This document shows positions 24,754 to 33,416 of a stretch of 63,651 nt of DNA, one piece after another. The DNA comes from Flavobacteriaceae bacterium NBU2977 (GTDB lineage Bacteria; Bacteroidota; Bacteroidia; Flavobacteriales; Flavobacteriaceae). The stretch spans positions 1-63,651 of the forward strand of contig JAIOUW010000007.1 in assembly GCA_019931105.1 (NCBI GenBank). The letters run 5' to 3'. The translations under genes were made by a program, and so were the position numbers. Position 1 is the first letter of the stretch; the number at the start of each line of letters is the position of its first letter. Under the pieces are notes generated by a model. That model made no database searches, had not been told where the DNA came from, and saw nothing but the letters and a program-made list of their open reading frames with translations.

Positions 24754-25706
24754 TATTTGCCCAACTTGTAGTAGCCTTTGTTCGGAATCTCTATCGTGTA
24801 TTTCTTTCTTGAGCTATTGTTAAGATGCGGCTCGCGCAACCACGGGTTGTGCCTTTTCAATATCTTATAATTGATTTCGTACTGCTGCGCGAAATCGGCA
24901 AAGCTCAAAATGGGTTCGTCGATTTCGACCTTAAAAGTCGGCACCGATTTGTAAAGATCTTCTTTATCGACCATGAAACCATATTTTTCAGGATGGCTCA
25001 AAATTTCTTTAATTGCCATTATTCGAAAAACATAGCGCCCGGTCTCCTCGCCCAATAACAGGTCATAATAGTCATCGACCTGTTGAATGCCCAAAAATTT
25101 GTTGATCGACCCTGGGCCGGCATTATAGGCGGCCGCGGTCAACGTCCAAGTGCCATACTTCTCCTTCCATTTATTAAGGTACTTACAGGCCACTTCGGTA
25201 GATTTTTCGAGATGGTAGCGTTCATCTACATTACTGTTCACTTCAAGACCATATTCCCGACCCGTATCTTTCATAATTTGCCAAAATCCGGTTGCACCGG
25301 CATGCGATACCACATTTTGAAGTCCACTTTCGGCGACCGCCAAATACTTAAAATCATCGGGGATGCCATTTTTGGCCAGTATGGGCTCGATCACCGGAAA
25401 GTATTTGTGTGCCCGCTTCATCAAAAGCAATGCGTTCGACTGCCAATAGGTATTGACCAAAAACTCACGATCGACCCGCTCCATGATCTCGGGGTCGTCT
25501 TGTGGTACTCTTTCTCCCGCAAAATTCAGATCTTCAGGAATGTCAATGGGGGAAATACGGTAGCCTTCGGCCACATTCTTATCATTTATTTCATTTTCTG
25601 AAGCATTCGCTTCATTGCTTTCCGTTGTATTCTGCACTGCAAAAATCAAGGTGCTTATTACAAAAAACACGCCCAAAAGCATCAAAACATTCTTTAAAAT
25701 CTTCAT
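24753..25706 (-). CDS. Lytic transglycosylase (SLT domain)
   Basis: A 317-residue peptidoglycan lyase with an N-terminal membrane anchor or signal (residues 6-24). The SLT domain spans about 105-220: LAVAESGLQNVVSHAGATGF with the catalytic Glu in AES, WQIMKDTGREYGL, and TLTAAAYNAGPGSINKF. The C-terminal 60 residues (SFADFAQQYEINYKILKRHNP) have a LysM-like pattern. It resembles MltD-type enzymes that cut the beta-1,4 bond with anhydromuramic acid formation. A promoter -7 motif lies upstream at 25730. Confidence 0.85.
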   Translation of the reverse strand: MKILKNVLMLLGVFFVISTLIFAVQNTTESNEANASENEINDKNVAEGYRISPIDIPEDLNFAGERVPQDDPEIMERVDREFLVNTYWQSNALLLMKRAHKYFPVIEPILAKNGIPDDFKYLAVAESGLQNVVSHAGATGFWQIMKDTGREYGLEVNSNVDERYHLEKSTEVACKYLNKWKEKYGTWTLTAAAYNAGPGSINKFLGIQQVDDYYDLLLGEETGRYVFRIMAIKEILSHPEKYGFMVDKEDLYKSVPTFKVEIDEPILSFADFAQQYEINYKILKRHNPWLREPHLNNSSRKKYTIEIPNKGYYKLGK

Positions 25707-25729
25707 AGCTACTAAAATTGGTTATAAAT

Positions 25730-25737
25730 CAAAGGTA
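25730..25737 (-). promoter_or_regulatory. -7 element for the transglycosylase-cls operon
   Basis: TACCTTTG on the minus strand, 24 bases before the start codon at 25706. Confidence 0.5.
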
Positions 25738-25751
25738 GTATTACAACTCAC

Positions 25752-26414
25752 TTATTCCAAAATAATTGTGGGAAGGTGTTCATTGAACCATTTGGCCCGA
25801 TGAATGATCATCGTATGCGTTCCGTTACGCACCGTAATGCAATCTTTGATGTTTGCTATAGGAAAAACCGCGTCTTTGTCACCGTGTATGTGAACCAGAC
25901 AGTCTGGGCATTCGGTCTGCTTCCAGTTAACGATTTGATCGATGGACCAATCAATATAATATTTGTCTCGGATCGAAAGATATTCTTCATAAAGGGCCAA
26001 GCGTTTTGTCACTGTTTCACCAAAGGCATACTTGGCCAAAAGTTCGACATTGTTCACCAGGCCGGTGGGCAGCAGTTTATGAATTTTAGTGTATTTCGCG
26101 AAGACCATTCTTTTAGGCAATTCAGACCCGAACTTGACACTCGAGACTACGATTACTTTTTTAACCGGCATTAATTTGGCGATCTCCTGTACCAACATAC
26201 CCCCGAACGAAACCCCTACGAGTACGGGGTTCGGATGTTTTATCTTTTTTTTCATTTCAGCGGCATAGGCCGAAATGGACATATTTTTCGGCGGAATGAA
26301 CCATTCAAGAAAATGGGATACAAAAGTGTCGGAAGACAGTTCTATATTTTTGAATATCGATGTGTTGGCTGCCATGCCAGGCATGAAGTAGACGTGTATT
26401 TTGTTATCGGTCAT
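25752..26414 (-). CDS. Alpha/beta hydrolase fold protein
   Basis: A 220-residue cytoplasmic protein of the compact alpha/beta hydrolase type. It opens VYFMPGMAANTSIFKNI (oxyanion region), has the nucleophile elbow VGVSFGGMLVQE (GxSxG, Ser about 71), and CLVHIHGDKDAVFPI with the acid Asp, then NGTHTMIIH with the catalytic His. The triad is therefore complete. Similar small hydrolases act on esters or thioesters; the substrate is unknown. It is transcribed separately from the upstream divergent acetyltransferase gene. Confidence 0.8.
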   Translation of the reverse strand: MTDNKIHVYFMPGMAANTSIFKNIELSSDTFVSHFLEWFIPPKNMSISAYAAEMKKKIKHPNPVLVGVSFGGMLVQEIAKLMPVKKVIVVSSVKFGSELPKRMVFAKYTKIHKLLPTGLVNNVELLAKYAFGETVTKRLALYEEYLSIRDKYYIDWSIDQIVNWKQTECPDCLVHIHGDKDAVFPIANIKDCITVRNGTHTMIIHRAKWFNEHLPTIILE

Positions 26415-26460
26415 GTATCGAAAGCCTACGGTAATCTTAGGAAGATCCCATTTTTTTTAT

Positions 26461-26468
26461 TACCTTTG
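26461..26468 (+). promoter_or_regulatory. -7 element for the N-acetyltransferase gene
   Basis: TACCTTTG matches TAnnTTTG. The implied leader is long, about 105 bases, before ATG 26583. Confidence 0.35.
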
Positions 26469-26582
26469 TACCAGTAGCGGAAACTACCTACTAATTTTTC
26501 GCTTTTTTTTATAAAAGTATGGAATTACGATTTGAGAACATCGTAATTTTTTTGTCTAAGACCAATTTTAAAATCAAACTAT

Positions 26583-26876
26583 ATGAATGAAGTAGAAATT
26601 AAGGACAACAGTTTCTTGCGCCAATTCGAAACCAGGGTCGATGGACATCTAGCCAAAATCGAGTATTCATCACAAGAGCGCAAGGTATTCTTGACCAAAT
26701 TGGTCATTCCTGAAGAAATCGAAAAAGAGGGGTTCAAGGAAGATTTTATTAAGTCGGTGCTTCAGGTCATTCAACAGAACAATCAGCGAGTGGTACCTAC
26801 CAGTCCTCAAATTGCCGGTTTTCTGCGAAAAAATAGACAATACAAAGAAATGTTGCCCGTGGGCATTCGTATATAA
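26583..26876 (+). CDS. GNAT-like N-acetyltransferase (YidJ type)
   Basis: A 97-residue protein of the minimal acetyltransferase group related to YjdJ/Gtn: DNSFLRQFETRVDGHLAKIEY, then VFLTKLVIPEEIEKEGFKED and VVPTSPQIAGFLRKNRQYKE. Only the acetyl-CoA-binding core of GNAT enzymes is kept. Function is unknown. A strong intrinsic terminator follows the stop and serves the convergent mtaB gene too. Confidence 0.8.
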   Translation: MNEVEIKDNSFLRQFETRVDGHLAKIEYSSQERKVFLTKLVIPEEIEKEGFKEDFIKSVLQVIQQNNQRVVPTSPQIAGFLRKNRQYKEMLPVGIRI

Positions 26877-26889
26877 CCCGCCCTCAAAA

Positions 26890-26920
26890 AAGATTGAATC
26901 CCGCTGACGCGGGATTTTTT
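26890..26920. terminator. Bidirectional terminator
   Basis: AATCCCGC-TGAC-GCGGGATT followed by TTTTTAT on the plus strand and a run of A upstream, so it can terminate both the acetyltransferase and mtaB. Confidence 0.8.
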
Positions 26921-28250
26921 ATGCCATAACTTTATCAGGGACAAACTCAAAACGGACCAAGCCATCGGTATCGATCTCGGTAAGTTTTACTCTATGCAGG
27001 GTATTGACCCGTTCGGGGTTCCATGGCGCCTTTACCTTCACATAGTTTTCGGTAAAACCATGAATATAGCCCTCTTTGTTCTCTCCCTCAAAAAGCACCG
27101 TTCGGGTCGAACCGATTTGACTTTCATAAAAAGCCCTTCTTTTTTTGACCGACAATCCCCTGAGCATCTTGCTGCGTTTGTGGCGTATATTCTTGGGTAC
27201 GGGGTTACGCATTTCGGCGGCAGGGGTGTTGTCTCTCTCTGAATAGGTAAAGACATGCAGATACGAAATATCAAGTTCGTTCAAAAAGTGGTAGGTTTCC
27301 AAAAAATGTGCATCGGTTTCCCCGGGGAAACCGACAATAACATCCACTCCGATACAGGCATGTGGCATAACCTCCCTAATTCTTTTTACCCGATCAATGT
27401 ACAGATCGCTCATATAGCGACGCCTCATCAACCTTAACATTTCATCGCTTCCACTTTGCAACGGAATATGAAAATGGGGCACAAAAGTATTGCTCTGCGC
27501 CACAAAATCGATCGTTTCGTTTTTCAAAAGATTGGGCTCTATGGATGATATTCGAAGCCTGTTTATACCTTCGACCTGATCCAATGCTTCTACGAGGTCT
27601 AAAAAAGTATGTTCATGCCTTTTATTGCCGAACTCCCCTTTGCCATAATCGCCAATGTTCACGCCGGTGAGAACGATTTCCTTAATGCCTTGGGCAGAAA
27701 TCTCGGCGGCGTTCTTCAACACATTTTCGAGGGTATCGCTTCGCGAAATTCCGCGGGCCAAGGGTATCGTACAATAGGTGCACTTATAATCGCACCCGTC
27801 CTGAACTTTTAAAAATGCCCTGGTTCTATCCCCTATGGCATAACTTCCCACATAAAAATCAGCTTCCGTTATTTCGCAAGAATGAATTTCTCCAAAATCG
27901 TTTTTGGTCAGATCATTGATATAATCGGTAATCTTGAATTTTTCGGTCGCGCCCAAGACCAAATCGACCCCGTCGACCGCGGCGAGTTGCTCAGGCTTCA
28001 ATTGGGCATAACAACCGATTGCCGCGACGAATGCCTTGGGATTCGCTCTTTGAGCCTGTTTGACAATGGTCTTAAAGCGCTTATCGGCATTCTCGGTCAC
28101 CGAACAGGTATTGATAACATACATGTCGGCTTTTTGGGAAAAATCGACACGTTCAAAACCTTCCTCTTGAAAACCTCGGGCAATCGTAGAGGTCTCCGAA
28201 AAGTTGAGCTTGCAGCCCAAGGTATAAAACGCGACTTTCTTTTTCATCAT
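26919..28250 (-). CDS. mtaB: tRNA t6A37 methylthiotransferase
   Basis: A 443-residue radical-SAM methylthiotransferase that converts t6A37 to ms2t6A37 in tRNA. The N-terminal UPF0004 domain shows KVAFYTLGCKLNFSET with its first cluster cysteine, VINTCSVTENADKR and AAIGCYAQLKPEQL; the radical-SAM motif is CDYKCTYCTIPLARG at about 152-166; a TRAM-like C-terminal domain contains RTVLFEGENKEGYIHGF. Six cluster cysteines are visible. Length and order match MtaB (YqeV) rather than MiaB or RimO. A -7 element is upstream at 28266. Confidence 0.92.
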   Translation of the reverse strand: MMKKKVAFYTLGCKLNFSETSTIARGFQEEGFERVDFSQKADMYVINTCSVTENADKRFKTIVKQAQRANPKAFVAAIGCYAQLKPEQLAAVDGVDLVLGATEKFKITDYINDLTKNDFGEIHSCEITEADFYVGSYAIGDRTRAFLKVQDGCDYKCTYCTIPLARGISRSDTLENVLKNAAEISAQGIKEIVLTGVNIGDYGKGEFGNKRHEHTFLDLVEALDQVEGINRLRISSIEPNLLKNETIDFVAQSNTFVPHFHIPLQSGSDEMLRLMRRRYMSDLYIDRVKRIREVMPHACIGVDVIVGFPGETDAHFLETYHFLNELDISYLHVFTYSERDNTPAAEMRNPVPKNIRHKRSKMLRGLSVKKRRAFYESQIGSTRTVLFEGENKEGYIHGFTENYVKVKAPWNPERVNTLHRVKLTEIDTDGLVRFEFVPDKVMA

Positions 28251-28265
28251 GCTTCAAAAGGTCTG

Positions 28266-28273
28266 CAAAGATA
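28266..28273 (-). promoter_or_regulatory. mtaB promoter -7 element
   Basis: TATCTTTG on the minus strand, 16 bases upstream of the start codon. Confidence 0.5.
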
Positions 28274-28433
28274 ACAATTTGCTACGGCTTGAAAGCTAAG
28301 GGTTTGAAAGGTCTATTTTAGAGGAACTTTTGACATCCAATGAATCTAACTATTATCGAGCGATATTCTTGGCAAGAGTTCTGTAGAGAGATTATTCTTT
28401 ACTTTTAATTCCGACAAAAAGAATCTCTAATTC

Positions 28434-29270
28434 ATGAGCACTGCACAATCAACGAAGAGCAAAGTAAAAACATTATGGCATGGATTTATCAGTAGTTCTG
28501 CATGGGGTTGGTTTCGGAAAGCAATTTTATTTACGATTTTCTCTTTAGTGGTGAATCATTTGGCAACACGCGAAAGTTTTCCAGGTGGTGAATCCTATAG
28601 ATTCCCAATAGAAGGTTTTCTGTCCTCTATGGTTCTATGTATTCTGATTGGCATCATTGCAGATCTTAATTTTAAATTTTTCAAGAAAAAGTATTTTTCA
28701 AAAAAAATAGAAATTGCCTCTATCGCATGGTATATGGCTTCCACTCTAGGTTATATTACCATAATGTACATTCCTCTAAGCAATATATTAAATCTAATTG
28801 CAGGTGGCGAGACAGAGTTCTATTATTTATTAATTGGCTTACTAATTACTCTAATATTAAGTTTTATTCTAATAGGTTTAGCATATGCACATGATATTTA
28901 CAATTTATACAAGCTATCCATAAAAGAAGCTGAAATAACTATTGAAAGTGGGGCAAAATTGACCAAACTTACCTACGAAAATATTGCCTGCTTTTATAGC
29001 GAAAACAAAATTGTATATACGATTCAAAATGATGGTAACACAATTACCACCAATTTTACGTTAAATGAGCTCGAAGAAAAAATAAACGACCAACTGTTTT
29101 TTAGAGCCAATCGGCAAATTATCATTCACAAAAATGCCGTAGACCAAATTGAAAAAATTGAAAATGGTAAGTTGCGGCTTCGGTTAAAAACAGCCATTGA
29201 AAATAATCGGATTGCCGAAATCAATATCAGTCGCTACAAACGAAAAGAATTTATGGATTGGTTTCAGTAA
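28434..29270 (+). CDS. Membrane-bound LytTR transcriptional regulator
   Basis: A 278-residue protein. The first 165 residues hold four membrane helices (about 26-44, 60-80, 100-120 and 130-155); the last 100 are a LytTR DNA-binding domain (GAKLTKLTYENIACFYSENK, FTLNELEEKINDQLFFRANR, QIIIHKNAVDQIEKIENG, INISRYKRKEFMDW). Regulators of this layout read signals at the membrane. Upstream, AGAGATT and AATCTCT flank 25 bases (about 28390-28425), a possible binding site. The CPBP gene follows after 133 bases. Confidence 0.8.
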   Translation: MSTAQSTKSKVKTLWHGFISSSAWGWFRKAILFTIFSLVVNHLATRESFPGGESYRFPIEGFLSSMVLCILIGIIADLNFKFFKKKYFSKKIEIASIAWYMASTLGYITIMYIPLSNILNLIAGGETEFYYLLIGLLITLILSFILIGLAYAHDIYNLYKLSIKEAEITIESGAKLTKLTYENIACFYSENKIVYTIQNDGNTITTNFTLNELEEKINDQLFFRANRQIIIHKNAVDQIEKIENGKLRLRLKTAIENNRIAEINISRYKRKEFMDWFQ

Positions 29271-29403
29271 AAGATTTCATATCCAACCAACCAACCAACC
29301 ATTCAGCCATATATTAATGACCATTCAGTAAAAGCGTAACCGTTTAAAGGGGTTTTCAGAGATTTTGTTCCTTATTTCGTCGAGAATTTAAGATTAGTAA
29401 ACA
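29271..29403. repeat. Intergenic with CCAA tandem repeat
   Basis: CCAA is repeated four times (29283-29300). Otherwise AT-rich with no gene seen. Confidence 0.45.
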
Positions 29404-30066
29404 ATGAAAGACCTCAGCCTAAAACAAATAGCAATTCCATTAATTACAACTGCAATCATCTGCCTTTTATGGTTTGGGCCGATACGCATTCCTTACATAG
29501 TTAATATCATTATTTCTATATTAATTGTTATAGCGAATTATATAGAATACAACGGAAAACCATTTTTAGCACTTGGATTTCAACGCGAAAAATTCACATT
29601 CAAAAACATCTTTGTACTTGCTCCACTACTTGCACTGGGCCTTTTTGCTTTCTATGTCCTTGTATTGGTTCCAGGAATTACGAAACTCACCGGAGCTCCT
29701 ATTGATTATTCCGCTTTCGATCCATTAGTTGGTGATCTACCCGCCTGCTTAATCGCTTTAGCCTTGGTATGGGCCACTGCAGGGTTTGGAGAAGAAATTA
29801 TTTTTCGCGGTTATTTTATGAGACAATTTGTAAAATTCTTTGGAGAAAGTAAAATCAGTATTGCACTAAATATTCTTCTACTTGCTTGTTTTTTTGGTTT
29901 TATGCATAGTTATCAAGGAATTACTGGGCAACTTGTAACGGGAATCATCGGAGCACTCTTAGCCCTGATATTTTACCTGCGTAAATACGATTTGTGGTTT
30001 GTTGTAGCTGTGCACGGTTTTTTTGACACAATAGCCCTTGTTTTTGTTTACTTTGGTTTGGCCTGA
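29404..30066 (+). CDS. CPBP family intramembrane metalloprotease
   Basis: A 220-residue protein with six or so membrane helices. The CPBP/Abi motifs are clear: EEIIFRGYF (about 129-137; the Glu-Glu and Arg), FGFMHSYQG (about 160-168) and HGFFDT (about 202-207). The family includes type II CAAX-prenyl proteases and bacteriocin-related proteins and cleaves within membranes. It follows a LytTR regulator, possibly its control gene. A 14-base palindrome CCAATAATTATTGG (30101-30114) lies just downstream, between two convergent genes. Confidence 0.82.
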   Translation: MKDLSLKQIAIPLITTAIICLLWFGPIRIPYIVNIIISILIVIANYIEYNGKPFLALGFQREKFTFKNIFVLAPLLALGLFAFYVLVLVPGITKLTGAPIDYSAFDPLVGDLPACLIALALVWATAGFGEEIIFRGYFMRQFVKFFGESKISIALNILLLACFFGFMHSYQGITGQLVTGIIGALLALIFYLRKYDLWFVVAVHGFFDTIALVFVYFGLA

Positions 30067-30118
30067 AGACATCAGGAATTACAGTACCCCTTGAATTCAT
30101 CCAATAATTATTGGGAGC

Positions 30119-31294
30119 CTAATAATTCCGCCACTTTTTGGTAAGTTCAAAGACTTGTTCCAAAATTCGGGCCTCTTTATCATCGAATTCAACGCCCCTA
30201 CGGGCCATCATTACCTTGGCCGCCTCAAAAGCTTTTTTGGGCAGATAAGTCGAAAAACCCGATGCCCCGCCCCAGCTAAAACTTGGAATGAAATTTCTTG
30301 GAAAACCGGGTACGTACAAGTTGACGTTTACACCGACCACGGTGCCCGTATTCAGCATGGTGTTAATGGCCGTCTTGCTATGGTCCCCCATCATGAGTCC
30401 GCAAAATTGCAGTCCGGTTTGTTCAAAACGCTCCGTGGCATAATTCCATAATCGGACCTTCGCGTAATTGTTCTTTAAATTGGAGTTGTTCGAATCGGCC
30501 CCGATATTGCACCATTCACCAAGCACGGCATTACCCAAATAGCCTTCATGGCCCTTGCTCGAATACCCGAAAATCACGGCATTGCTAACTTCACCCGCAA
30601 CCTTTCCGTAGGGCCCGACCGTGGTCGCCCCGTACATCTTAGCGCCCATTTTGACCACTGCGTTATTGCAAAGGGCAAAAGCACCTCTGATCATGGCGCC
30701 TTCCCACACCTCTGCGTTCTTGCCTATATAAATCGGTCCTTCGGTGGCATTCAAGGTACTGTATTCAACACTAGCCCCTTCCTCCAAAAAGATATGTTCG
30801 GCATTGATCAACCTATTGGTATCCGAAATCTGGGCACTTTTTCTTCCTTTTGTCAAAAAGTCGAAATCAGCTTGAAGGGCTTCCCCGTTCTTTGAAAAAA
30901 TATCCCAGGTGTTTTTGACCTGCAATAATTCCCCATCATATTCGATCGCCTGGTATTTCGATAAATCAAAATGTAAATCCGCGTCTTTCGAATAAAAAGC
31001 AACAACTTCGTTGTTCTTGAAAATCGCTTCATTATTCTTTAGGTTCTTGACCCTTTTGACCAGTTCCCCACTCGGACAAAAAGAACCATTGATCACGATA
31101 TTGGTATCTTTTTTAACGGTCGGATACTTCTCGGAAAGATAATCCTCGGTTATCGTACTTGTAGTTTGACCGAGGTATTTCTCCCATTTTTCGCGAATGG
31201 TCAAAATACCGATACGAACATCGGCTACCGGCCTTGTGAAGGTAAAAGGCAATAAATTCTCCCGCACCGTACCATCAAAAAGAATATAGTTCAT
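30119..31294 (-). CDS. GlmU family sugar nucleotidyltransferase-like protein
   Basis: A 391-residue protein with an N-terminal nucleotidyltransferase-like domain (MNYILFDGTVRENLLPFTFT, which lacks the canonical GlmU loop) and a C-terminal left-handed beta-helix made of hexapeptide repeats (IYIGKNAEVWEGAMIRG, AKMYGATTVGPYGKVAG, TGTVVGVNVNLYV). This group is widespread in Bacteroidota and annotated 'GlmU family'. Its reaction is not settled; transfer to a sugar phosphate is likely. The ATG at 31294 is preferred over 31312 because a -7 element lies at 31310-31317. Confidence 0.8.
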   Translation of the reverse strand: MNYILFDGTVRENLLPFTFTRPVADVRIGILTIREKWEKYLGQTTSTITEDYLSEKYPTVKKDTNIVINGSFCPSGELVKRVKNLKNNEAIFKNNEVVAFYSKDADLHFDLSKYQAIEYDGELLQVKNTWDIFSKNGEALQADFDFLTKGRKSAQISDTNRLINAEHIFLEEGASVEYSTLNATEGPIYIGKNAEVWEGAMIRGAFALCNNAVVKMGAKMYGATTVGPYGKVAGEVSNAVIFGYSSKGHEGYLGNAVLGEWCNIGADSNNSNLKNNYAKVRLWNYATERFEQTGLQFCGLMMGDHSKTAINTMLNTGTVVGVNVNLYVPGFPRNFIPSFSWGGASGFSTYLPKKAFEAAKVMMARRGVEFDDKEARILEQVFELTKKWRNY

Positions 31295-31309
31295 TTGCCG
31301 TTTATTAAA

Positions 31310-31317
31310 CAAATTTA
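31310..31317 (-). promoter_or_regulatory. -7 element for the GlmU-family gene
   Basis: TAAATTTG on the minus strand; start about nine bases before ATG 31294. It overlaps the T-run of the rpmE2 terminator. Confidence 0.45.
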
Positions 31318-31350
31318 AAAAAATACGCCTCCGTTATAACGAAGGCGCAC
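31311..31350 (-). terminator. Intrinsic terminator after rpmE2
   Basis: On the minus strand CGCCTTCG-TTATA-ACGGAGGCG (31326-31347) forms a stem with few mismatches, followed by TATTTTTTT. It ends the L31 transcript. Confidence 0.7.
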
Positions 31351-31375
31351 CGTGATATTGTATGTTGAAAAGTAC

Positions 31376-31675
31376 TTATTCTTCTTGAGAGCTCGTTTCG
31401 GTCTTCTTTGCAGAAGCAGGAGCGGCCTTTTTAAATTTGTCGTACTTGCTCTTGAACTTATCGATACGTCCGGCGGTATCCAAGAACTTGGCCTTACCGG
31501 TATAAAAAGGATGCGATGTTCTTGAGATTTCCAATTTTACCAAAGGGTATTCCACGCCATCGACTTCCAAGGTCTCTTTGGTATCGGCGGTCGATTTGGT
31601 CAAAAACACATCATCGTTTGACATGTCTTTAAAGGCGACCATTCTATAATTCTCCGGGTGTATGTCTTTTTTCAT
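31376..31675 (-). CDS. rpmE2: 50S ribosomal protein L31, type B
   Basis: A 99-residue ribosomal protein: [20 protein letters not shown], then [20 protein letters not shown] and [12 protein letters not shown]. The zinc-binding cysteines of type A L31 are absent, so it is the zinc-independent type B. A C-terminal tail of about 14 residues rich in Ser, Thr and Glu is extra. It is transcribed alone with its own -7 element at 31725. Confidence 0.95.
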   Translation of the reverse strand: MKKDIHPENYRMVAFKDMSNDDVFLTKSTADTKETLEVDGVEYPLVKLEISRTSHPFYTGKAKFLDTAGRIDKFKSKYDKFKKAAPASAKKTETSSQEE

Positions 31676-31724
31676 TGCTTTGCTTTAATGCGCCCATTTC
31701 CGACAGGCACTAAAATTCAGGCTG

Positions 31725-31732
31725 CAAATTTA
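31725..31732 (-). promoter_or_regulatory. rpmE2 promoter -7 element
   Basis: TAAATTTG on the minus strand, 50 bases upstream of the start codon. Confidence 0.5.
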
Positions 31733-31853
31733 ACCAATTTTTGTAAACCTACAATTATAAAACCTAAAAAGACCGTAAAAAAAGCGTAAATTTAATTGTA
31801 ACAAAAAAGGTAATTTTTCAACTAACCTTACGAACAACTTAAAACCTTATAAA

Positions 31854-32375
31854 ATGGAAGAAACCCAACCTAAAACAGGAAAATTTGCACTAACGTACGG
31901 CGGTATATTAGGTGGCATAGGTATTGTATTCTCGCTGATGCTATATTCAATGGATATGCACTACCAAGGCGGCATGATGGTGCTTGGCGTCAGCGTTTTA
32001 CTGACCTTGGCGGCTATTGTCGTAGGCCTGATGCAGTTCAAAAAAGCCAACAACGGATACATGTCGTTCGGTCAAGGAATGAAAGTCGGCGTAGGTATTT
32101 GTCTAATCGCAGGAATCATTGGATTGGTATTCAATCAACTGATGATGAACGTAATCGACCCCGACATGATGACAAAGGCGATCGAGTTTCAAAAAGGACA
32201 ATTGTTGCAGTCATCCAACATGACACCCGACCAAATTGATGCCCAAATAGAAGCGCAGCAAAAATTCATGACCCCTTCGATGCAGATTGTTTTCGGTTTG
32301 CTATACGTAATCATAAGTGGTTTCATTTTATCGCTTGTTCCGGCGCTCATACTTAAAAAGACCGAAAAATCTTAA
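31854..32375 (+). CDS. DUF4199 family membrane protein
   Basis: A 173-residue protein with four membrane helices (about 11-30, 38-57, 77-96 and 143-165) in the DUF4199 pattern: TYGGILGGIGIVFSLMLYSM, QFKKANNGYMSFGQGMKVGV and VFNQLMMNVIDPDMM. Its role is unknown; in Flavobacteriia it precedes glycosyltransferase-2 genes. Thirty-eight bases separate it from the next gene. Confidence 0.85.
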   Translation: MEETQPKTGKFALTYGGILGGIGIVFSLMLYSMDMHYQGGMMVLGVSVLLTLAAIVVGLMQFKKANNGYMSFGQGMKVGVGICLIAGIIGLVFNQLMMNVIDPDMMTKAIEFQKGQLLQSSNMTPDQIDAQIEAQQKFMTPSMQIVFGLLYVIISGFILSLVPALILKKTEKS

Positions 32376-32383
32376 CTAATTTG

Positions 32384-32391
32384 TACTTTTG
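32384..32391 (+). promoter_or_regulatory. -7 element before the glycosyltransferase gene
   Basis: TACTTTTG, 23 bases before the start codon. It may allow transcription independent of the DUF4199 gene. Confidence 0.4.
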
Positions 32392-32413
32392 AAGAGCCAT
32401 TCGAAAGTACCTT

Positions 32414-33388
32414 ATGAATTTATCGATTGTCATTCCTCTTTTGAACGAGGAAGAATCTTTACAAGAACTCCACGATTGGATCGTATCGGTGATGCGATCC
32501 AATCGTTTTTCCTATGAAATACTTTTCGTCGATGACGGCAGTACCGATACCTCATGGCAGCTCATATCGCGCCTTTCGGCCGAAAACAGCAACGTAAAGG
32601 GAATTCGCTTCTTGCGCAATTTCGGAAAATCGCAGGCGCTGCATGCCGGTTTCAAGGCGGCCGAAGGAGAAGTCATCATTACCATGGATGCCGATCTACA
32701 GGATAATCCGGAAGAAATTCCAGAACTATACCGGATGATTAACGAAGAAGGTTACGATCTTGTGTCGGGCTGGAAGAAAAAAAGATACGATTCGTTGCTA
32801 TCGAAGAATATGCCCTCCAAATTGTTCAATTGGGCGGCACGAAAGACTTCGGGGGTCAAACTCCACGATTTTAACTGCGGGTTAAAGGCGTTTGACCGAA
32901 AAGTGGTCAAAAACATCGAGGTGTCGGGCGAAATGCACCGGTATATTCCCGTACTGGCCAAAAACGCAGGATTTTCGAATATCGGCGAAAAAGTGGTGCT
33001 GCACCAGGCCCGAAAATATGGAAAAACAAAATTTGGTATGGAACGATTTATAAACGGCTTTTTAGATTTGATCACCATTTGGTTCGTTTCAAAGTTCGGT
33101 AAAAGGCCCATGCACCTTTTCGGGGCGCTCGGGGTATTGATGTTCATCATCGGTTTTGGTTTTGCCCTATATCTTGGTATCGACAAACTCTTTATAAACC
33201 CTACAGGGCGCTTGATTACCGATCGCCCTCAATTTTTCCTGTCCTTGACGGCGATGATAATAGGTACCCAGCTATTTCTGGCCGGTTTTCTCGGTGAAAT
33301 TTTGATACGGTCGAGAAAAAATGAAGCGCGCTACAGCATTTCCGAAGAAACCGACCATGTGCAAAAGGAAGAACAATATTCTTCGTAA
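32414..33388 (+). CDS. Family 2 glycosyltransferase (polyprenyl-phosphate type)
   Basis: A 324-residue enzyme. The GT-A domain shows IVIPLLNEEESLQELHDWI, VDDGSTDTSWQ, GIRFLRNFGKSQALHAG and ITMDADLQDNPEEIPELY; the C-terminal part has two membrane helices (about 235-257 and 273-295). This is the DPM1/GtrB/ArnC group, which transfers a sugar to a polyprenyl phosphate on the cytoplasmic side of the inner membrane. It shares a cluster with a phosphohexomutase and an ABC exporter, consistent with glycan or lipid-linked sugar export. Confidence 0.85.
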   Translation: MNLSIVIPLLNEEESLQELHDWIVSVMRSNRFSYEILFVDDGSTDTSWQLISRLSAENSNVKGIRFLRNFGKSQALHAGFKAAEGEVIITMDADLQDNPEEIPELYRMINEEGYDLVSGWKKKRYDSLLSKNMPSKLFNWAARKTSGVKLHDFNCGLKAFDRKVVKNIEVSGEMHRYIPVLAKNAGFSNIGEKVVLHQARKYGKTKFGMERFINGFLDLITIWFVSKFGKRPMHLFGALGVLMFIIGFGFALYLGIDKLFINPTGRLITDRPQFFLSLTAMIIGTQLFLAGFLGEILIRSRKNEARYSISEETDHVQKEEQYSS

Positions 33389-33416
33389 TTTTGCTTTTCA
33401 AATAGACATACTGCCA

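Noticed and set aside
29283-29300. CCAA tandem repeat as a phase-variation switch
   Set aside because: It lies 104 bases before the CPBP start and not in a promoter spacer or coding frame that I can identify.
33321-33416. Earlier start for the phosphohexomutase
   Set aside because: It lies inside the glycosyltransferase gene and adds residues foreign to the family.
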